Positions 8,362 to 18,500 of a DNA stretch of 31,005 nucleotides are shown in pieces; position 1 is the first letter of the stretch, and each line of letters begins with the position of its first letter. The DNA comes from a virus: positions 1 to 31,005 of IMG/VR virus record IMGVR_UViG_3300012936_005037; one strand, written 5' to 3'. Below the pieces are notes generated by a model. The model did no database searches and had not been told where the DNA came from. It worked only from the letters and a program-made list of their open reading frames with translations. Position numbers and translations under genes: made by a program.

Positions 8362-8697
8362 TTAAGGAGCTTCCGGAAGTTGAATGGCTTCTTCAGTTGT
8401 TTCGTCTATAGCGTCTGGATTTTGAACCATATGCTCCATCCTCTTGGTATCTTCTGCTTCAATTTGAGCACAAGATTTTACTTTTGCCGCAGTAAGTAAT
8501 GCTTCTTTATCAGCTGGAATAGATCTCACACCTGGTTTCGCCATTTCCTGTTTGATTATAACTTTAATCAAATCCTCTTTCATTTGCCTAATGTATTCTG
8601 TAATATGTTCGTCAACATATGTGTTAGGATTATCTGTTACATAACATAATGCTCTGTAATCTGCGTCTGAAATTTGAACTGTGTACTGTACTGCCAT
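8362..8697 (-). CDS. Small protein of unknown function, end of structural operon
   Basis: 111 residues, acidic and helical, no membrane segment. The N-terminus (QYTVQISDADYRALCYVT) resembles the next-upstream protein (IVFEITDNEEKVLRHYC): a beta strand, then a helix with a conserved small/aromatic pattern, followed in both by an amphipathic helix (ITEYIRQMKEDL against VGHLVELAKDKL). The two are probably distant paralogues. Nothing indicates a catalytic function. The position directly after tail-fibre genes allows a fibre-assembly or small structural role, but this is a guess. A weak AGGAATAG lies ahead of the ATG. Confidence 0.65.
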   Translation of the reverse strand: MAVQYTVQISDADYRALCYVTDNPNTYVDEHITEYIRQMKEDLIKVIIKQEMAKPGVRSIPADKEALLTAAKVKSCAQIEAEDTKRMEHMVQNPDAIDETTEEAIQLPEAP

Positions 8698-8706
8698 TTT
8701 CTATTC

Positions 8707-8949
8707 CTATGTGTTTGGATTACCCATTAATGGGCCCCTGTAATTAGATACTATATCATCTCTGCTGGTTGTAAGAGTAGCTTCACCAGGATCATCTAAA
8801 ATTCTATTTAACTCAGCTTCATATAACTTGTCTTTTGCAAGTTCAACAAGATGTCCAACTGCATTTTCAATCCAGTCTTGCGGATCCATACAATAATGCC
8901 TAAGCACTTTTTCTTCGTTGTCTGTAATTTCAAAAACAATATTTCTCAT
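8707..8949 (-). CDS. Small protein of unknown function, related to the following gene
   Basis: 80 residues, with a short beta strand and then two predicted helices, ending in a polar tail (RGPLMGNPNT). A strong GGAGGAATAG precedes the ATG, and a late-promoter-like CATAAATA (8964-8971) lies 14 bases upstream, overlapping the end of the fibre gene. It probably heads a two-gene unit with 8362-8697, which it resembles in its first 45 residues. No function is recognised. Confidence 0.65.
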   Translation of the reverse strand: MRNIVFEITDNEEKVLRHYCMDPQDWIENAVGHLVELAKDKLYEAELNRILDDPGEATLTTSRDDIVSNYRGPLMGNPNT

Positions 8950-8963
8950 CTATTCCTCCATAG

Positions 8964-8971
8964 TATTTATG
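8964..8971 (-). promoter_or_regulatory. T4-type late promoter-like element CATAAATA
   Basis: On the minus strand the bases read CATAAATA, matching the T4 late consensus TATAAATA except at base 1, the position that is relaxed in marine T4-like phages (NATAAATA). It lies 14 bases upstream of the ATG at 8949, and the Shine-Dalgarno falls between. It overlaps the stop codon of the upstream fibre gene. Confidence 0.6.
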
Positions 8972-9911
8972 CAACTAGAAAGCCGTCAAAGTGAGTGTGA
9001 GCACCGTGGAATCTAGTTTGATTGTTGTGCCAGTACACCCTTACGTCAACATATTGTCCTGCATTTAGGTATGTTCCTAAACTCATATGTGTTCCGTTCG
9101 GATAGTATCTCTGTGCATTACTGTGACCAAATATTCCATGTGGTGTTCTTCCTCCAACCATAGCATTACCACCATTAATACCAAAACTCATGTGATAATA
9201 TCCTTGGTTGTTGTTTCTGTCATTTCTTGCATATGTGTTGAAATTAAATTGATAAAAGCCTGCAACAGGTGCTGTAAATCTTCCATTACCATTGCTAAAA
9301 TTAGATCCACCTCTTTGTTCGTGTGCATAACTCATGTTTCCGTTAAGTGATCTCCATCTAATGCCACCATAAGAGTTAGCATATCTCCATCCACTTGTGC
9401 CAGATGCATGAAATGCTGGAGTTGCGGGTCTTGTAACTGTGTCATTGCTGTTAACTTGTAAACCCGTTGTTCCGCCTGCTCTTAAATAAACTGTGTTTCC
9501 AGAAAAAGATATTCCAGTATTTGCATCACCGTCTTTTTGTAGTGCTGCACTACTACTGTTACCTGCAGGCAAAGTTAATGTACCTGAATGAGTACCTCCT
9601 TGCTTATTTAATGGAGCATTACCTAAGTTGGTTGCAATCGCGCCACTACCTAATTTGGAGCCTGCAATAGCTGCCGCATTACTAATATCTGAACTTGCAA
9701 TGGTTCTATAAGTAACTGTCTTTGATGAAATATCAACTGTGCTACTAAGTTGTGTTGTGCCTACAGCACCATCTAAAATTTTATCTGTTTCAATAGCGCC
9801 TGCAGCTAATTCACTAGTTTCAACCGAATTAGAAGCTAAGTCGGTGTTTTGAACCTGTCCGTCTATAATTGCATCGCTATCTATTCTTTTAAAACTATCA
9901 TATGTTGCCAT
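8967..9911 (-). CDS. Tail-fibre protein with C1q-like tip, copy 3
   Basis: 314 residues. An N-terminal region of about 95 residues is built of short AV..(T/S).(L/I) repeats ending in the shared KTVTYR block, typical of trimeric fibre stems. A DANTGISFSG...LRAGGTTGL block follows, then GWRYANSYGG. From about residue 200 a jelly-roll segment with TAPVAGFYQFN matches the C1q/TNF-like signature (a Pro-x-x-Gly-x-Tyr strand). The protein ends TRFHGAHTHFDGFLVA. It is likely a distal fibre or receptor-binding tip. It is one of three tandem paralogues; here the GGRTPHG loop is retained. The ATG follows AGGAACAG. Confidence 0.82.
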   Translation of the reverse strand: MATYDSFKRIDSDAIIDGQVQNTDLASNSVETSELAAGAIETDKILDGAVGTTQLSSTVDISSKTVTYRTIASSDISNAAAIAGSKLGSGAIATNLGNAPLNKQGGTHSGTLTLPAGNSSSAALQKDGDANTGISFSGNTVYLRAGGTTGLQVNSNDTVTRPATPAFHASGTSGWRYANSYGGIRWRSLNGNMSYAHEQRGGSNFSNGNGRFTAPVAGFYQFNFNTYARNDRNNNQGYYHMSFGINGGNAMVGGRTPHGIFGHSNAQRYYPNGTHMSLGTYLNAGQYVDVRVYWHNNQTRFHGAHTHFDGFLVA

Positions 9912-9920
9912 TTCTGTTCC

Positions 9921-10844
9921 TTATCCTACCAAATATCCTGCCCACAAGCTGTGGTTACCATGATGTCTGCCTTGATTACCACCAAAATATGGTCTAGGTG
10001 TTATATACTGTCCAGCATTAAGATATCTAACATAAGCAACCATAATGCCTGGAGCATAGTTATTTCTAAGTCCATATGCATACATAGAGTGAGGTGTACG
10101 TCCAGTTACCATTTGGCCATTACCTCCGTTCAGTGCTATGTTCCAATGTGTATATCCGTTTGTTGAATTTGAATCATTATACCAATATGTTTGCAAGTAA
10201 CAGTAATAATAACCTGCTGTAGGCACTGTGACTCTACAGTTGTTAGAAGTGGTTATTCCTCCTTGTGTTGAATAGTTCCAACCCATGTCGTCTAATTCTC
10301 TCCAACTGCTAGGTCCGCCATATGAGTTTGCATATCTCCAACCGCCTCTACCTGATGCCATCCATGCAGGTTTAGCTGATTCTACTGGTCTTCCTGAACT
10401 ATCATAATATAATCTGTCACTTCCGCCTTCACGTAAGCTAATTGTTTGGCCACTGAAAACTATACCGCTACTTGAATTTCCTGATCTTATCAATGCGCCA
10501 TCTTGCATTGTAAGTTGACCGCCCATTGTATCTCCAGCACTATTAACTGGAGTGTATCCAAGATTTGCTACAGCTGCTCCACTAGCCATATTTGCGCCAG
10601 TTATTGCACCTGGGCCTAAATCACCGTCAACTATAGGTCTATATGTCACTGTCTTACCAGACAAATCAATTGAGCTTGCAAGTTTATTTGAATTGACTGC
10701 ACCTGTATCTATATCTGCAGATTGGACTGTTGAATTTGCTATTTTTGCTGTATCAACAGCATTTGTAGCAACGTCTCCTGCTGTCAGAACATTATCTACT
10801 ATTGCTTCTCCAGATATTTTCTTAAAACTACTATATGATGCCAT
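9921..10844 (-). CDS. Tail-fibre protein with C1q-like tip, copy 2
   Basis: 307 residues with the same layout as its neighbours: MASYSSFKK start, AV/ANS stem repeats, KTVTYRPIV, NLGYTPVN, LREGGSD, GWRYANSYGG, then a C1q-like jelly roll (TVPTAGYYYC) and the C-terminus GRHHGNHSLWAGYLVG. The TGRTPHS loop matches copy 3. Divergence is highest in the loops of the last 100 residues, as expected for receptor-contact surfaces. It is separated from copy 1 by only three bases and preceded by AGGATAAG. It probably forms homotrimers, possibly mixed trimers with the other copies. Confidence 0.82.
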   Translation of the reverse strand: MASYSSFKKISGEAIVDNVLTAGDVATNAVDTAKIANSTVQSADIDTGAVNSNKLASSIDLSGKTVTYRPIVDGDLGPGAITGANMASGAAVANLGYTPVNSAGDTMGGQLTMQDGALIRSGNSSSGIVFSGQTISLREGGSDRLYYDSSGRPVESAKPAWMASGRGGWRYANSYGGPSSWRELDDMGWNYSTQGGITTSNNCRVTVPTAGYYYCYLQTYWYNDSNSTNGYTHWNIALNGGNGQMVTGRTPHSMYAYGLRNNYAPGIMVAYVRYLNAGQYITPRPYFGGNQGRHHGNHSLWAGYLVG

Positions 10845-10847
10845 AAC

Positions 10848-11795
10848 TTATCCTACTAATTGTCCACTAAAAATTTGATGTCCAGCATGTAATCTTCCGT
10901 TGCCTGTTGCAAAGTAATTGTAAATACTGCAATACTGTCCTGAATTTAGATACATTATCATATTATAACACGCACCGTCATCGTGACTGTTTGTGTTTCC
11001 ATGCATGTTGATCACATATGGGTTTCTACTACTTGGTGAAATGGTTACACTGCCATTTCTAGCCCACATGTGATGTTGATAACTGTTTGTGCTATTTGTG
11101 TTGTTATAGTAATAGTACATTGTGCTGAAATGATACCATCCACTTACAGGAGCTGTGTATCTTCCATTGCTGTTACTGAAATTTGATCCGCCATATTGAT
11201 GTGACACGCTCCAACTCATTGCACTGCCTAATTCTCTCCAACCTGTACCTCCGAATGAGTTAGCATATAACCATCCAGGAGTACCACATGCGGCAAAAGC
11301 AGGTTTATTTGGTTCTCGTACACGGCCACTGCTGTCCATTACCATTACATCGGTACCGTTTACACTAAATCTTAAATTGTCAGATCCAGTCATGTACATG
11401 CCTGTATTTGAGTCACTGCCTTTTATTGATGGTGAACCTGCACTACCGTCTGTCAATGCTAAATTTCCAGTCATTGTACCAGAAGTTGCAGATAACGGTG
11501 TGTATCCTAAATTAGTTGTGGCTGCTCCTGGAGCAAGTTTGTTACCTGCTATCGCTGCACTATTACTAATGTCTGCATTTACAATAGGTCTATATGTAAC
11601 AGTTTTTGCTGATATATCTAATGTGCTTGCAAGTTGATCAGCACCGACTTGACCAGTGGCAAATTTTCCGCCAGTAACTGCATTATTCTGTATTTCAGCA
11701 GTATCAATTGCGCCTGGACCTAAATCGCTTGCTTCAATTGTGCCATCAATAATAGCTTCTGTGTCAACTTTTTTAAAACTGCTGTAACTTGCCAT
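10848..11795 (-). CDS. Tail-fibre protein with C1q-like tip, copy 1
   Basis: 315 residues. The N-terminal 110 residues (MASYSSFKKVDTEAI, KTVTYRPIV, NLGYTPLS) are nearly interchangeable with copies 2 and 3, while the tip differs most: the GRTPH loop of the others is replaced by SSRNPYV, and the end is GRLHAGHQIFSGQLVG. TAPVSGWYHFS is the C1q-like strand. A conserved phage-fibre block (SDSNTGMYMTG, LRFSVNGTDVMVMDSSGRV) lies in the middle. It is likely the first of three alternative or co-assembled receptor-binding tips. The start follows AAGGAACAG. Confidence 0.82.
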   Translation of the reverse strand: MASYSSFKKVDTEAIIDGTIEASDLGPGAIDTAEIQNNAVTGGKFATGQVGADQLASTLDISAKTVTYRPIVNADISNSAAIAGNKLAPGAATTNLGYTPLSATSGTMTGNLALTDGSAGSPSIKGSDSNTGMYMTGSDNLRFSVNGTDVMVMDSSGRVREPNKPAFAACGTPGWLYANSFGGTGWRELGSAMSWSVSHQYGGSNFSNSNGRYTAPVSGWYHFSTMYYYYNNTNSTNSYQHHMWARNGSVTISPSSRNPYVINMHGNTNSHDDGACYNMIMYLNSGQYCSIYNYFATGNGRLHAGHQIFSGQLVG

Positions 11796-11807
11796 GTACT
11801 CTGTTCC

Positions 11808-12149
11808 TTAAATTGTAAAGATACGCCAACCATAAGTTGCATTGTAATAGACTAATTCAAATGCAGCTCCTTCTGTGCTTACTGTTAAATTATCAGCTGC
11901 ACCCATTATATTATGTCCGTTTCTATCAACTATGCAGTTGTTAGAATCAAATGTATTGCGTACATCGAATATTCTTACAATATCGCCCATTGAAGGATTA
12001 GCAGGAAGAGTAAGTGTTACTGATCCTCCATCAGTGTCTACCCAATAGGCTTTGTTACTGTCAGCATTTATTCCCGAAGTAACTTCCACGTTTGGCATCT
12101 TCACAAAGTTTGGTGTTGGTTTTACACCTAATGATACAATTCTTGCCAT
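11808..12149 (-). CDS. Small beta-rich virion protein, probable fibre component
   Basis: 113 residues. The segment from about 40 onward (GSVTLTLP, GDIVRIFDVRNTF, CIVDRNGHNIMG, AAFELVYYNATYGWRIF) is the pattern often found as a C-terminal knob in phage fibres: alternating strands, a N-G-x-x-I-x-G turn and a final YN..YGWRI strand. Here it stands alone as a short protein. It begins the unit of four genes ending with the C1q fibres, behind a late-promoter-like GATAAATA and a strong TAGGAGAAGG. A role as adaptor or base of the following fibres is plausible but unproven. Confidence 0.7.
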   Translation of the reverse strand: MARIVSLGVKPTPNFVKMPNVEVTSGINADSNKAYWVDTDGGSVTLTLPANPSMGDIVRIFDVRNTFDSNNCIVDRNGHNIMGAADNLTVSTEGAAFELVYYNATYGWRIFTI

Positions 12150-12170
12150 GTTTTTTCCTTCTCCTATAGA

Positions 12171-12178
12171 TATTTATC
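12171..12178 (-). promoter_or_regulatory. T4-type late promoter-like element GATAAATA
   Basis: Minus-strand GATAAATA in the 29-base gap between two genes, 21 bases before the ATG at 12149 and directly after the TAA of the upstream gene. It matches NATAAATA. It would drive the 113-residue protein and the three C1q fibres. Confidence 0.6.
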
Positions 12179-12499
12179 TTAACTAGTTGCTGTTTCTAAA
12201 CCGTATACTTGAACAGAACATCCTAAACTGTCAGCATATGCAACAATGTTTTTTCCTGCGTCCATTACAATACCAGTTCTTTCAAGAACACCGTTTGCTA
12301 ATATTTCAACATCATATTCAATGTAGTCTGCATTAGCTGGTGTAGCTGCATCTGATAAAGCAAGCCTTACAGTTCTTGGACTTGCTCCTCTGTTTGCAAC
12401 GTTGATCGTTACAACAGAAAAAGTGTCCGCAGGTACTGTATACACAGTTGTATTTGTTGTAGCTGCCAGTTCATTTCTGCCTAATATTCCATTTGCCAT
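12179..12499 (-). CDS. Small beta-sandwich virion protein
   Basis: 106 residues, with no Cys-rich or catalytic motif. Strands such as NTTVYTVP, SVVTINVANRG, TVRLALSD, IEYDVEIL and GKNIVAYADS resemble the small accessory virion proteins common in marine T4-like phages. It shares a strand order with the 27560-27889 product (a TV..L.I.N strand, a TV.I.L.D strand, L..G..L, a VxAxAD-like turn, a final V.V...ET), so the two look like distant paralogues. It ends a unit with the 665- and 2082-residue proteins and is preceded by ATGGAGAAATAG. A structural role is inferred from position and composition. Confidence 0.68.
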   Translation of the reverse strand: MANGILGRNELAATTNTTVYTVPADTFSVVTINVANRGASPRTVRLALSDAATPANADYIEYDVEILANGVLERTGIVMDAGKNIVAYADSLGCSVQVYGLETATS

Positions 12500-12511
12500 T
12501 CTATTTCTCCA

Positions 12512-15500
12512 TTATCTAAAAAAGTAATTATACGCTAACGGTACACCAACTACCGCACCCTGGAAGTTTATGTTAGCTTTTATATTTATCGGACTCCCTG
12601 TAACAGTAGTTATTTGGTTGGTATTAATAAAAATATCACCAGCTGTTACACTGTTAACTATAAGTGATGCTTGTCCGCCACCGATTTGCGCCTCAATGTA
12701 TGCCTTAATAGCTCGTTGTGTTGGTATAACAGAATCTGAGTTAGCTGTAAAAAATGGATCTGTACTAAATTCTGTAACACTTGCAGAGTTTCCTCCAAGT
12801 GTAACCTCACCTAATGTAAGTTCTTGCAATCCTGCAATATTAAACGCTTCAGCATTAAGTGTTGCAACACCAGTTGCCTGCTCAATACTAAACAATCCGC
12901 CAACTCTAAAGTTACCATCTTGGTCGGTTGCAGTGTAAAATACTCGTCCACCATTTGATTCAGTAGTCTCTTTTGTTTGATCTGGCGGATTAACTGGATC
13001 TCCATAAACTTCATTTGGATAATTTGTATCGTCAAAGTTACCAGTGCCGATATCCAAGAAGTCGTGTCCTGTTAAACGTACCTGTGAATATCTAATTCTA
13101 AGTGTTACATTATCACCGTGTGCAGGAGTATCTTCAATCTCCATGTCTGGTGATAATTGTAAAAATGCTGTGTATGTGCCATCAAGAGTACCAATCCTAC
13201 TTACAGTATTCACCAATTTAAATACTTTGTTTGGTAAACTATCAAACACTACGTTAGAGCCATTTACTGGAACTGTAGAAAGCTGTCTGACAGCAACAAA
13301 ATTTCCTGCTTGGAAAAAGTCTGCATAACCATTACTATTGTTATCATTTACTTCTGCTGTTGCTGTAATAAAAGAACTTCCTCTGTTTACAAATGTAGGT
13401 TGTGCAAGCACACCATCTCCATTTCTCACTGTAAATAATACGTCATTAACATTATTAGGATCAGTTATAGTCAATGCTGGTGCACCGCTACCGTACATTG
13501 AACCTGGATCATAAAGTCTTACTTCAAAAACTTTCTCGTTAGCAACACCAGCTCTGCCTTTGGCTGTTGCTCCTAGTTTAGTTGTGATTGCAGCTGTTGC
13601 ACTTGCGCCACTTTGTATACAAACAAATTTTGGATCGCTATCATTATCAACAAAACTTATTGCACTGTATCCATTTGTAGAATTTTGAACAGTATGCTGA
13701 GTTGGCCAATATACGCCGTGTTCACTATATGATACTGCGTCTGTATCAGTTGTAGTTACCACAAACATACCTTGTCCGTACTTAATACGTCTCGGCAAAG
13801 CTCCGCCATCAGTAGTAATAGTTGAAGCTGTCCAAGTTGCTCCTGCATCTAAACTAAATGCACCTTGTACATTGTCTGAAGCAATACAGAAAAATCTACC
13901 ATTTCCATATTCTATATCAGTCCATGCATGTGTAGCTGGTAATCCAGTAGCTACTTCAGTCCAAGTTATCCCATCTGGTGAGTGACTTACGTTTTGAGTG
14001 CCTGATTTTACTGCTACAAATTTTCCTTGTCCAAATTTTATAGCTGTATAACCTGTACTAGGCAATGCGTTAGTAGTTGTTGTCCAACTTTGTCCACCAT
14101 CGTCTGAGTAAGCAACATCTCTATCATTATCAGCAATAAGCACAAATCTACCTGTACTTGCAGTAATTTGTCCAAAAGCAATATCTGCTGTTGATGTTGT
14201 AGTCAACGCTGGTTGAGCTCCTGGTGCTGTCCATGTTTCTGTATCAGTACTATAATTTACTTTTGTAGTACCTCCGTCATAACCTGCAACTATTGCGTAT
14301 CCTGCTCTATATGTAGTTGAACCGTCATCAATTAAACCGTGTGTTTGATTGGTCCAAGAAGCACTAGTAGCTAAAGTTTCAGCTGTCCATGTTAAGCCGT
14401 CTAAACTTCTTTGAGCACCTGTTCCGCTGGAAGGTAATGCAATAAGCACTCCTTTTCTACCTAATCCATCAAAATCAAATCCTGTAATTCCACCTGTGCC
14501 ATTGATTGCTGTAACTGTAATAGTAATATCATTAGCAGTTGTAGCACCACCTACACTAGTTCCCGGAATTGTAATTGTATCTAATCTTGTATATCCGCTT
14601 CCTGCACTATTTAATGAAGCATAATACTTACTTCCATTTCTAGTAATATCAAATGTTGCACCTAATCCATCACTATTAGTAGTGACAGCAACGTTTGTAT
14701 ATTGTGCTGATGTCTCTACCATGTGTACATCTGTCCAAGTGCCTGATGTAATAGCACTTGATGCAAATCCATTTACTTTGAGCGGTGCAGCGAATGTAGC
14801 TCTTGGTTCAATTTGATAGGTTGAACTACTGTTAGGATTAGTATAAGTCTTTCCTGGAATTACATGATCCCAACCTGCTGTACCGTCTGATTCTTTTACA
14901 ACCGTTGCTACTTTTGATCCAGCATTATATGTATCTATTCTTGCATACAATCCTGCACCAGCACCAGCTGTAATGTAAATTGCCATTCCAGGATATGCAG
15001 TGCTTGAATTACCATCAGTTGCCGCAAGTGTAATACTTGTACCTGAACCTGTTTGAGCAGTGTTAGATACAACCAAATATCCTGTACCACCAGCTACTGC
15101 ATCTGGATTTCCAGATGAATCGTCAATTTCTGTAATTCGTACTTGAGAAACAGCTTCGTCTCTAAAATCTTCCATAACAAGATTTTCGCTTGTACCTGCT
15201 CCGAAAATATCTATTACAGCTTCTGTATATGCATTACCTGCATGTGAATATTCTAATGTGTAAATTTCATCAGCGGCATCAGTAAATACTTTTCCTATAG
15301 TTGCATTATATTGGAATTTATTATCTACTATAGCTGTAACTGCTGTTTCATCAGGATCTACTCCCTCAGCAACAGAACCAAATGTACCATAAGAGTTATT
15401 ACCATTTGTAGCCCTAATTCTACCACCGCTTTCTGCAAGATAACCTATGTGTGCATAGTATGAGAACACAGAAACAAGTTCTGCCCTACCATTATTTAGA

Positions 15501-18500
15501 ATGTGTGCACCAATACCGTCGGAGATAACTTGTGTAAAATCATTACTAACAATAGAATCGTTACCGCCATCATGCAATGCTCCGTCAATTCTTTGACCTG
15601 TAGCCGCAAAACCAAATGTTGTTACATTTTGTACATACGGTGATCTAGCTGAGATCCACACTCTTTCGTCTTTTGGTCCCCAACCTGGATCTAACGAAGC
15701 ATATGCACCTGCTGATGGTCTACTTGTTCCAAAAGCATTTGCAGGACCTAAATCTCCTCTTAGGCCGTCTACTGTCATTAAACGTAAACCAGTGTTGTTT
15801 CTCAAATAGTACATATCCTCTTCTTGAGAACCATTTACACTGTTTACATAGTATCTAGATGCTAATTTTGTTTTGTAAACTGCTGGTAAGTAAATTGTAA
15901 TTTCTGTTGTGTTATTTTCACTATCACTTACTGAATAATTTCTTACCCACTGTTGTGGCCATTGTAGATCCCATTTAATTGCATCAATGTATCTAGTTAA
16001 GTCACGCTTACAAAGATCAACATTGTAATCGTATTGTTTACAAACCTTAAATCCTTCTCCGTACTCATTAAGTGTGACTTCGTTACCGTAGAGTTGATCA
16101 GATACTGTAAAAGTTGTATCTCCTGTAATTTGTCTTACATAGTAAATTGTAGGACTTGCTAATAAATTTGCATTTGTTAATACATCAGTTGAATCTGATC
16201 CTTGTTTAAAATATAGTGGCATACCTACATATAACATTCCTGTATCAGCAATAGTTAATCTATTGTTAGAAGTGTCAATACTTGTAACAGTTTGCTCAAA
16301 GAAATTATCTACATGTGCAATACATTCGTCAACAATAAAATCTTTGTTTAATTCTAATTGTCTGTATCCATTCCAAACTTCTATATCAGATACAGCATCG
16401 TTTCCGCCTTCAGCCGATCCGCTCCAAATAATATCTTCTACCCACTGCCATGTATCGTTAAGTCCATTTATAGCTGTGCTATTACCTCCTAAATAAGTAA
16501 CAGCAAGTGTCCTTGCATATTCGTTAGCGGCAATGGTTGCAGTTTTTTGATCTCCTAAAACTTTTTTACTTGGCGCTCTTAAATAACTATATGCGGCAAA
16601 AACGCTTGCAGCATTTGTACCTAACATCCAGTCATATCCTGCAGCTTCAGCAATAAATTTTAAATCTCTTGTACATTTTGCATGATCATATTTAAATCCA
16701 CTATAAGTATCTGTAATGTATTGTATAGTAGCTTTAATAGCATCATTTTTATCTGTTTCTATATTAAGATAAGCATTATGATATTCTGCTGTTGCCTGTG
16801 AAGATGTGTTAGGGAAAACTGCCGCTGGCAAACTATTTGTGTTTCCTGCTGTAATAACATCTTCGATAATTTGCATTTTTGCATCAACTTCTGCACCTTC
16901 TGTTGCACTTGCAGGTGTTCCTGGAGTTGTTTGTGTTTCACTATTTCCTGCTGATGTTGTTACTGCTTGTTCTTGCACAATTTGTGACAATACAGTAGCT
17001 AATCTAGCATAAGATGCAGCAGTTTGCGGTCCTGCACCGTATAATTGAACTCCGTTTTCAAAATATGATTCTGCAACTCTTGTAGTAGCGTGAGTTCCTC
17101 CGTAAAGAATATCGTATGTCATTGCATCAACAATCTGTCCTACATCTCTACGACATTTTTCTCTATCAAATGTAAATCCATTCCATATGCCTACAGCTCC
17201 AGCAATTTGTACTTCTATCCAAGCAATAATTTCTGATGTTATATAAGTTCTGTTAGCTATCAAATTGTCTTTAGCATCAACCCTATTCTGATCAACACCT
17301 ACCGGTGATGGAAATGTAATAGCATCTACAACACCATCTCCTGGTGCCGCTGTACCTGGTGTACCACTGTTAATAATGTTGACAACTTCATTGAATGCCG
17401 CTTTTAATCTTGTATCAGCACCACTTGATCCAGAAGCACTAGATCCGTCTTCTGTTACTGCGGCTGATAATACATCTCTTGTATTTCTTATTGCACCAAT
17501 TGTTTGAACCTTTTGACTACCTAGTAAGTAAGTGTTACTTACAGTCTCTCTCATATATGAAAGTCCAGTATATACAGCATTAAAATTAGTACCAAAAGCA
17601 ACATCAAACGCAGTATCTCTAATAATTTTATTTAGATCTCTACGACATTTTGCAGGTTTATATTTAAATGTGCCAAAGTTTTCACCAATGAAGTCAATTG
17701 TTTTTTCACCAATTACATCCATATTATCTCTAAGATTATCATAAGCACCTTGTAATCCAGCACTTACTGATGATAAACTTGGTTTTGTAATTGCAACTGT
17801 GCCACTACCATTTGTAATTATGTTAATTACATCTTGAACTCTACTTGCTGCAAAACTTGCTGTTGTTAAATTACCGCCTAAATATGTTCCTGTAATTTGT
17901 GTTTCACTATCATCATTTAAAATAGGGCTTACAGTTGCACCTCTACCTACTGTTTGTACAAGTTCTTTTAAATAACCATAAGCAGCAAGTGTAGCAGTTT
18001 TTTCACTTGAATTAATTTGTAAATTAGTTCCTTCAAAATAAGCTTCTCCAGCTTTTACACTTTGCCAATTACCACCATATGATAAATCATATGCTAACGA
18101 ATCAAGTATAAATCCAACATCTTGTTTACACTTAGTTTTGCTATATTTTAGTGAAGGGTAATTATCAGTAATATAACCTGTGATTTCTGATTGTATAAAT
18201 TTTTTGTTTAGTAAAACAAGATCTCTGTGCTTACCATACTCTTCAGCTGGTGAAGTCATATTATAAGACTTAGGATAATTTATTTCCCTTTTTTCTGCTA
18301 AACCAACATCTACCCTACGCTTAATATTTCTAGCTAATTTTTTAACTGCTGGTTTTACCGTTGCAGTTTCTGCATAAGGCCAAGATTGTACTTGTGTTCT
18401 TGTATTTGGAGTTGGACCTACTGAAGTTTTTGTGACTGTACTACCGTCAACAATATCTCCTATTACAGCTTCAAGTCTTTCTAAAGCTCTAACCGAAAAA

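Larger units (their letters stand above)
8967..11795 (-). repeat. Tandem triplication of C1q-tipped fibre genes
   Basis: Three genes of 307-315 codons lie head to tail with 3-9 base gaps. They are most alike in the N-terminal 110 residues and in the GW.YANS.GG block, and least alike in the C-terminal loops. Confidence 0.85.

Noticed and set aside
8370-8379. Palindrome CTTCCGGAAG near the convergent junction as a terminator
   Set aside because: It is short, has no proper loop and is not followed by a T-run on either strand.
12583-12590. A further GATAAATA on the minus strand
   Set aside because: It lies inside the C-terminal coding region of the 2082-residue gene and about 80 bases from the next start, so it is probably a chance match in AT-rich DNA.
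13700-14430. Sialidase or other glycosidase activity for the BNR region
   Set aside because: Asp-boxes are structural. I see no RIP motif, arginine triad or nucleophilic Tyr/Glu arrangement, so only a propeller fold is claimed.
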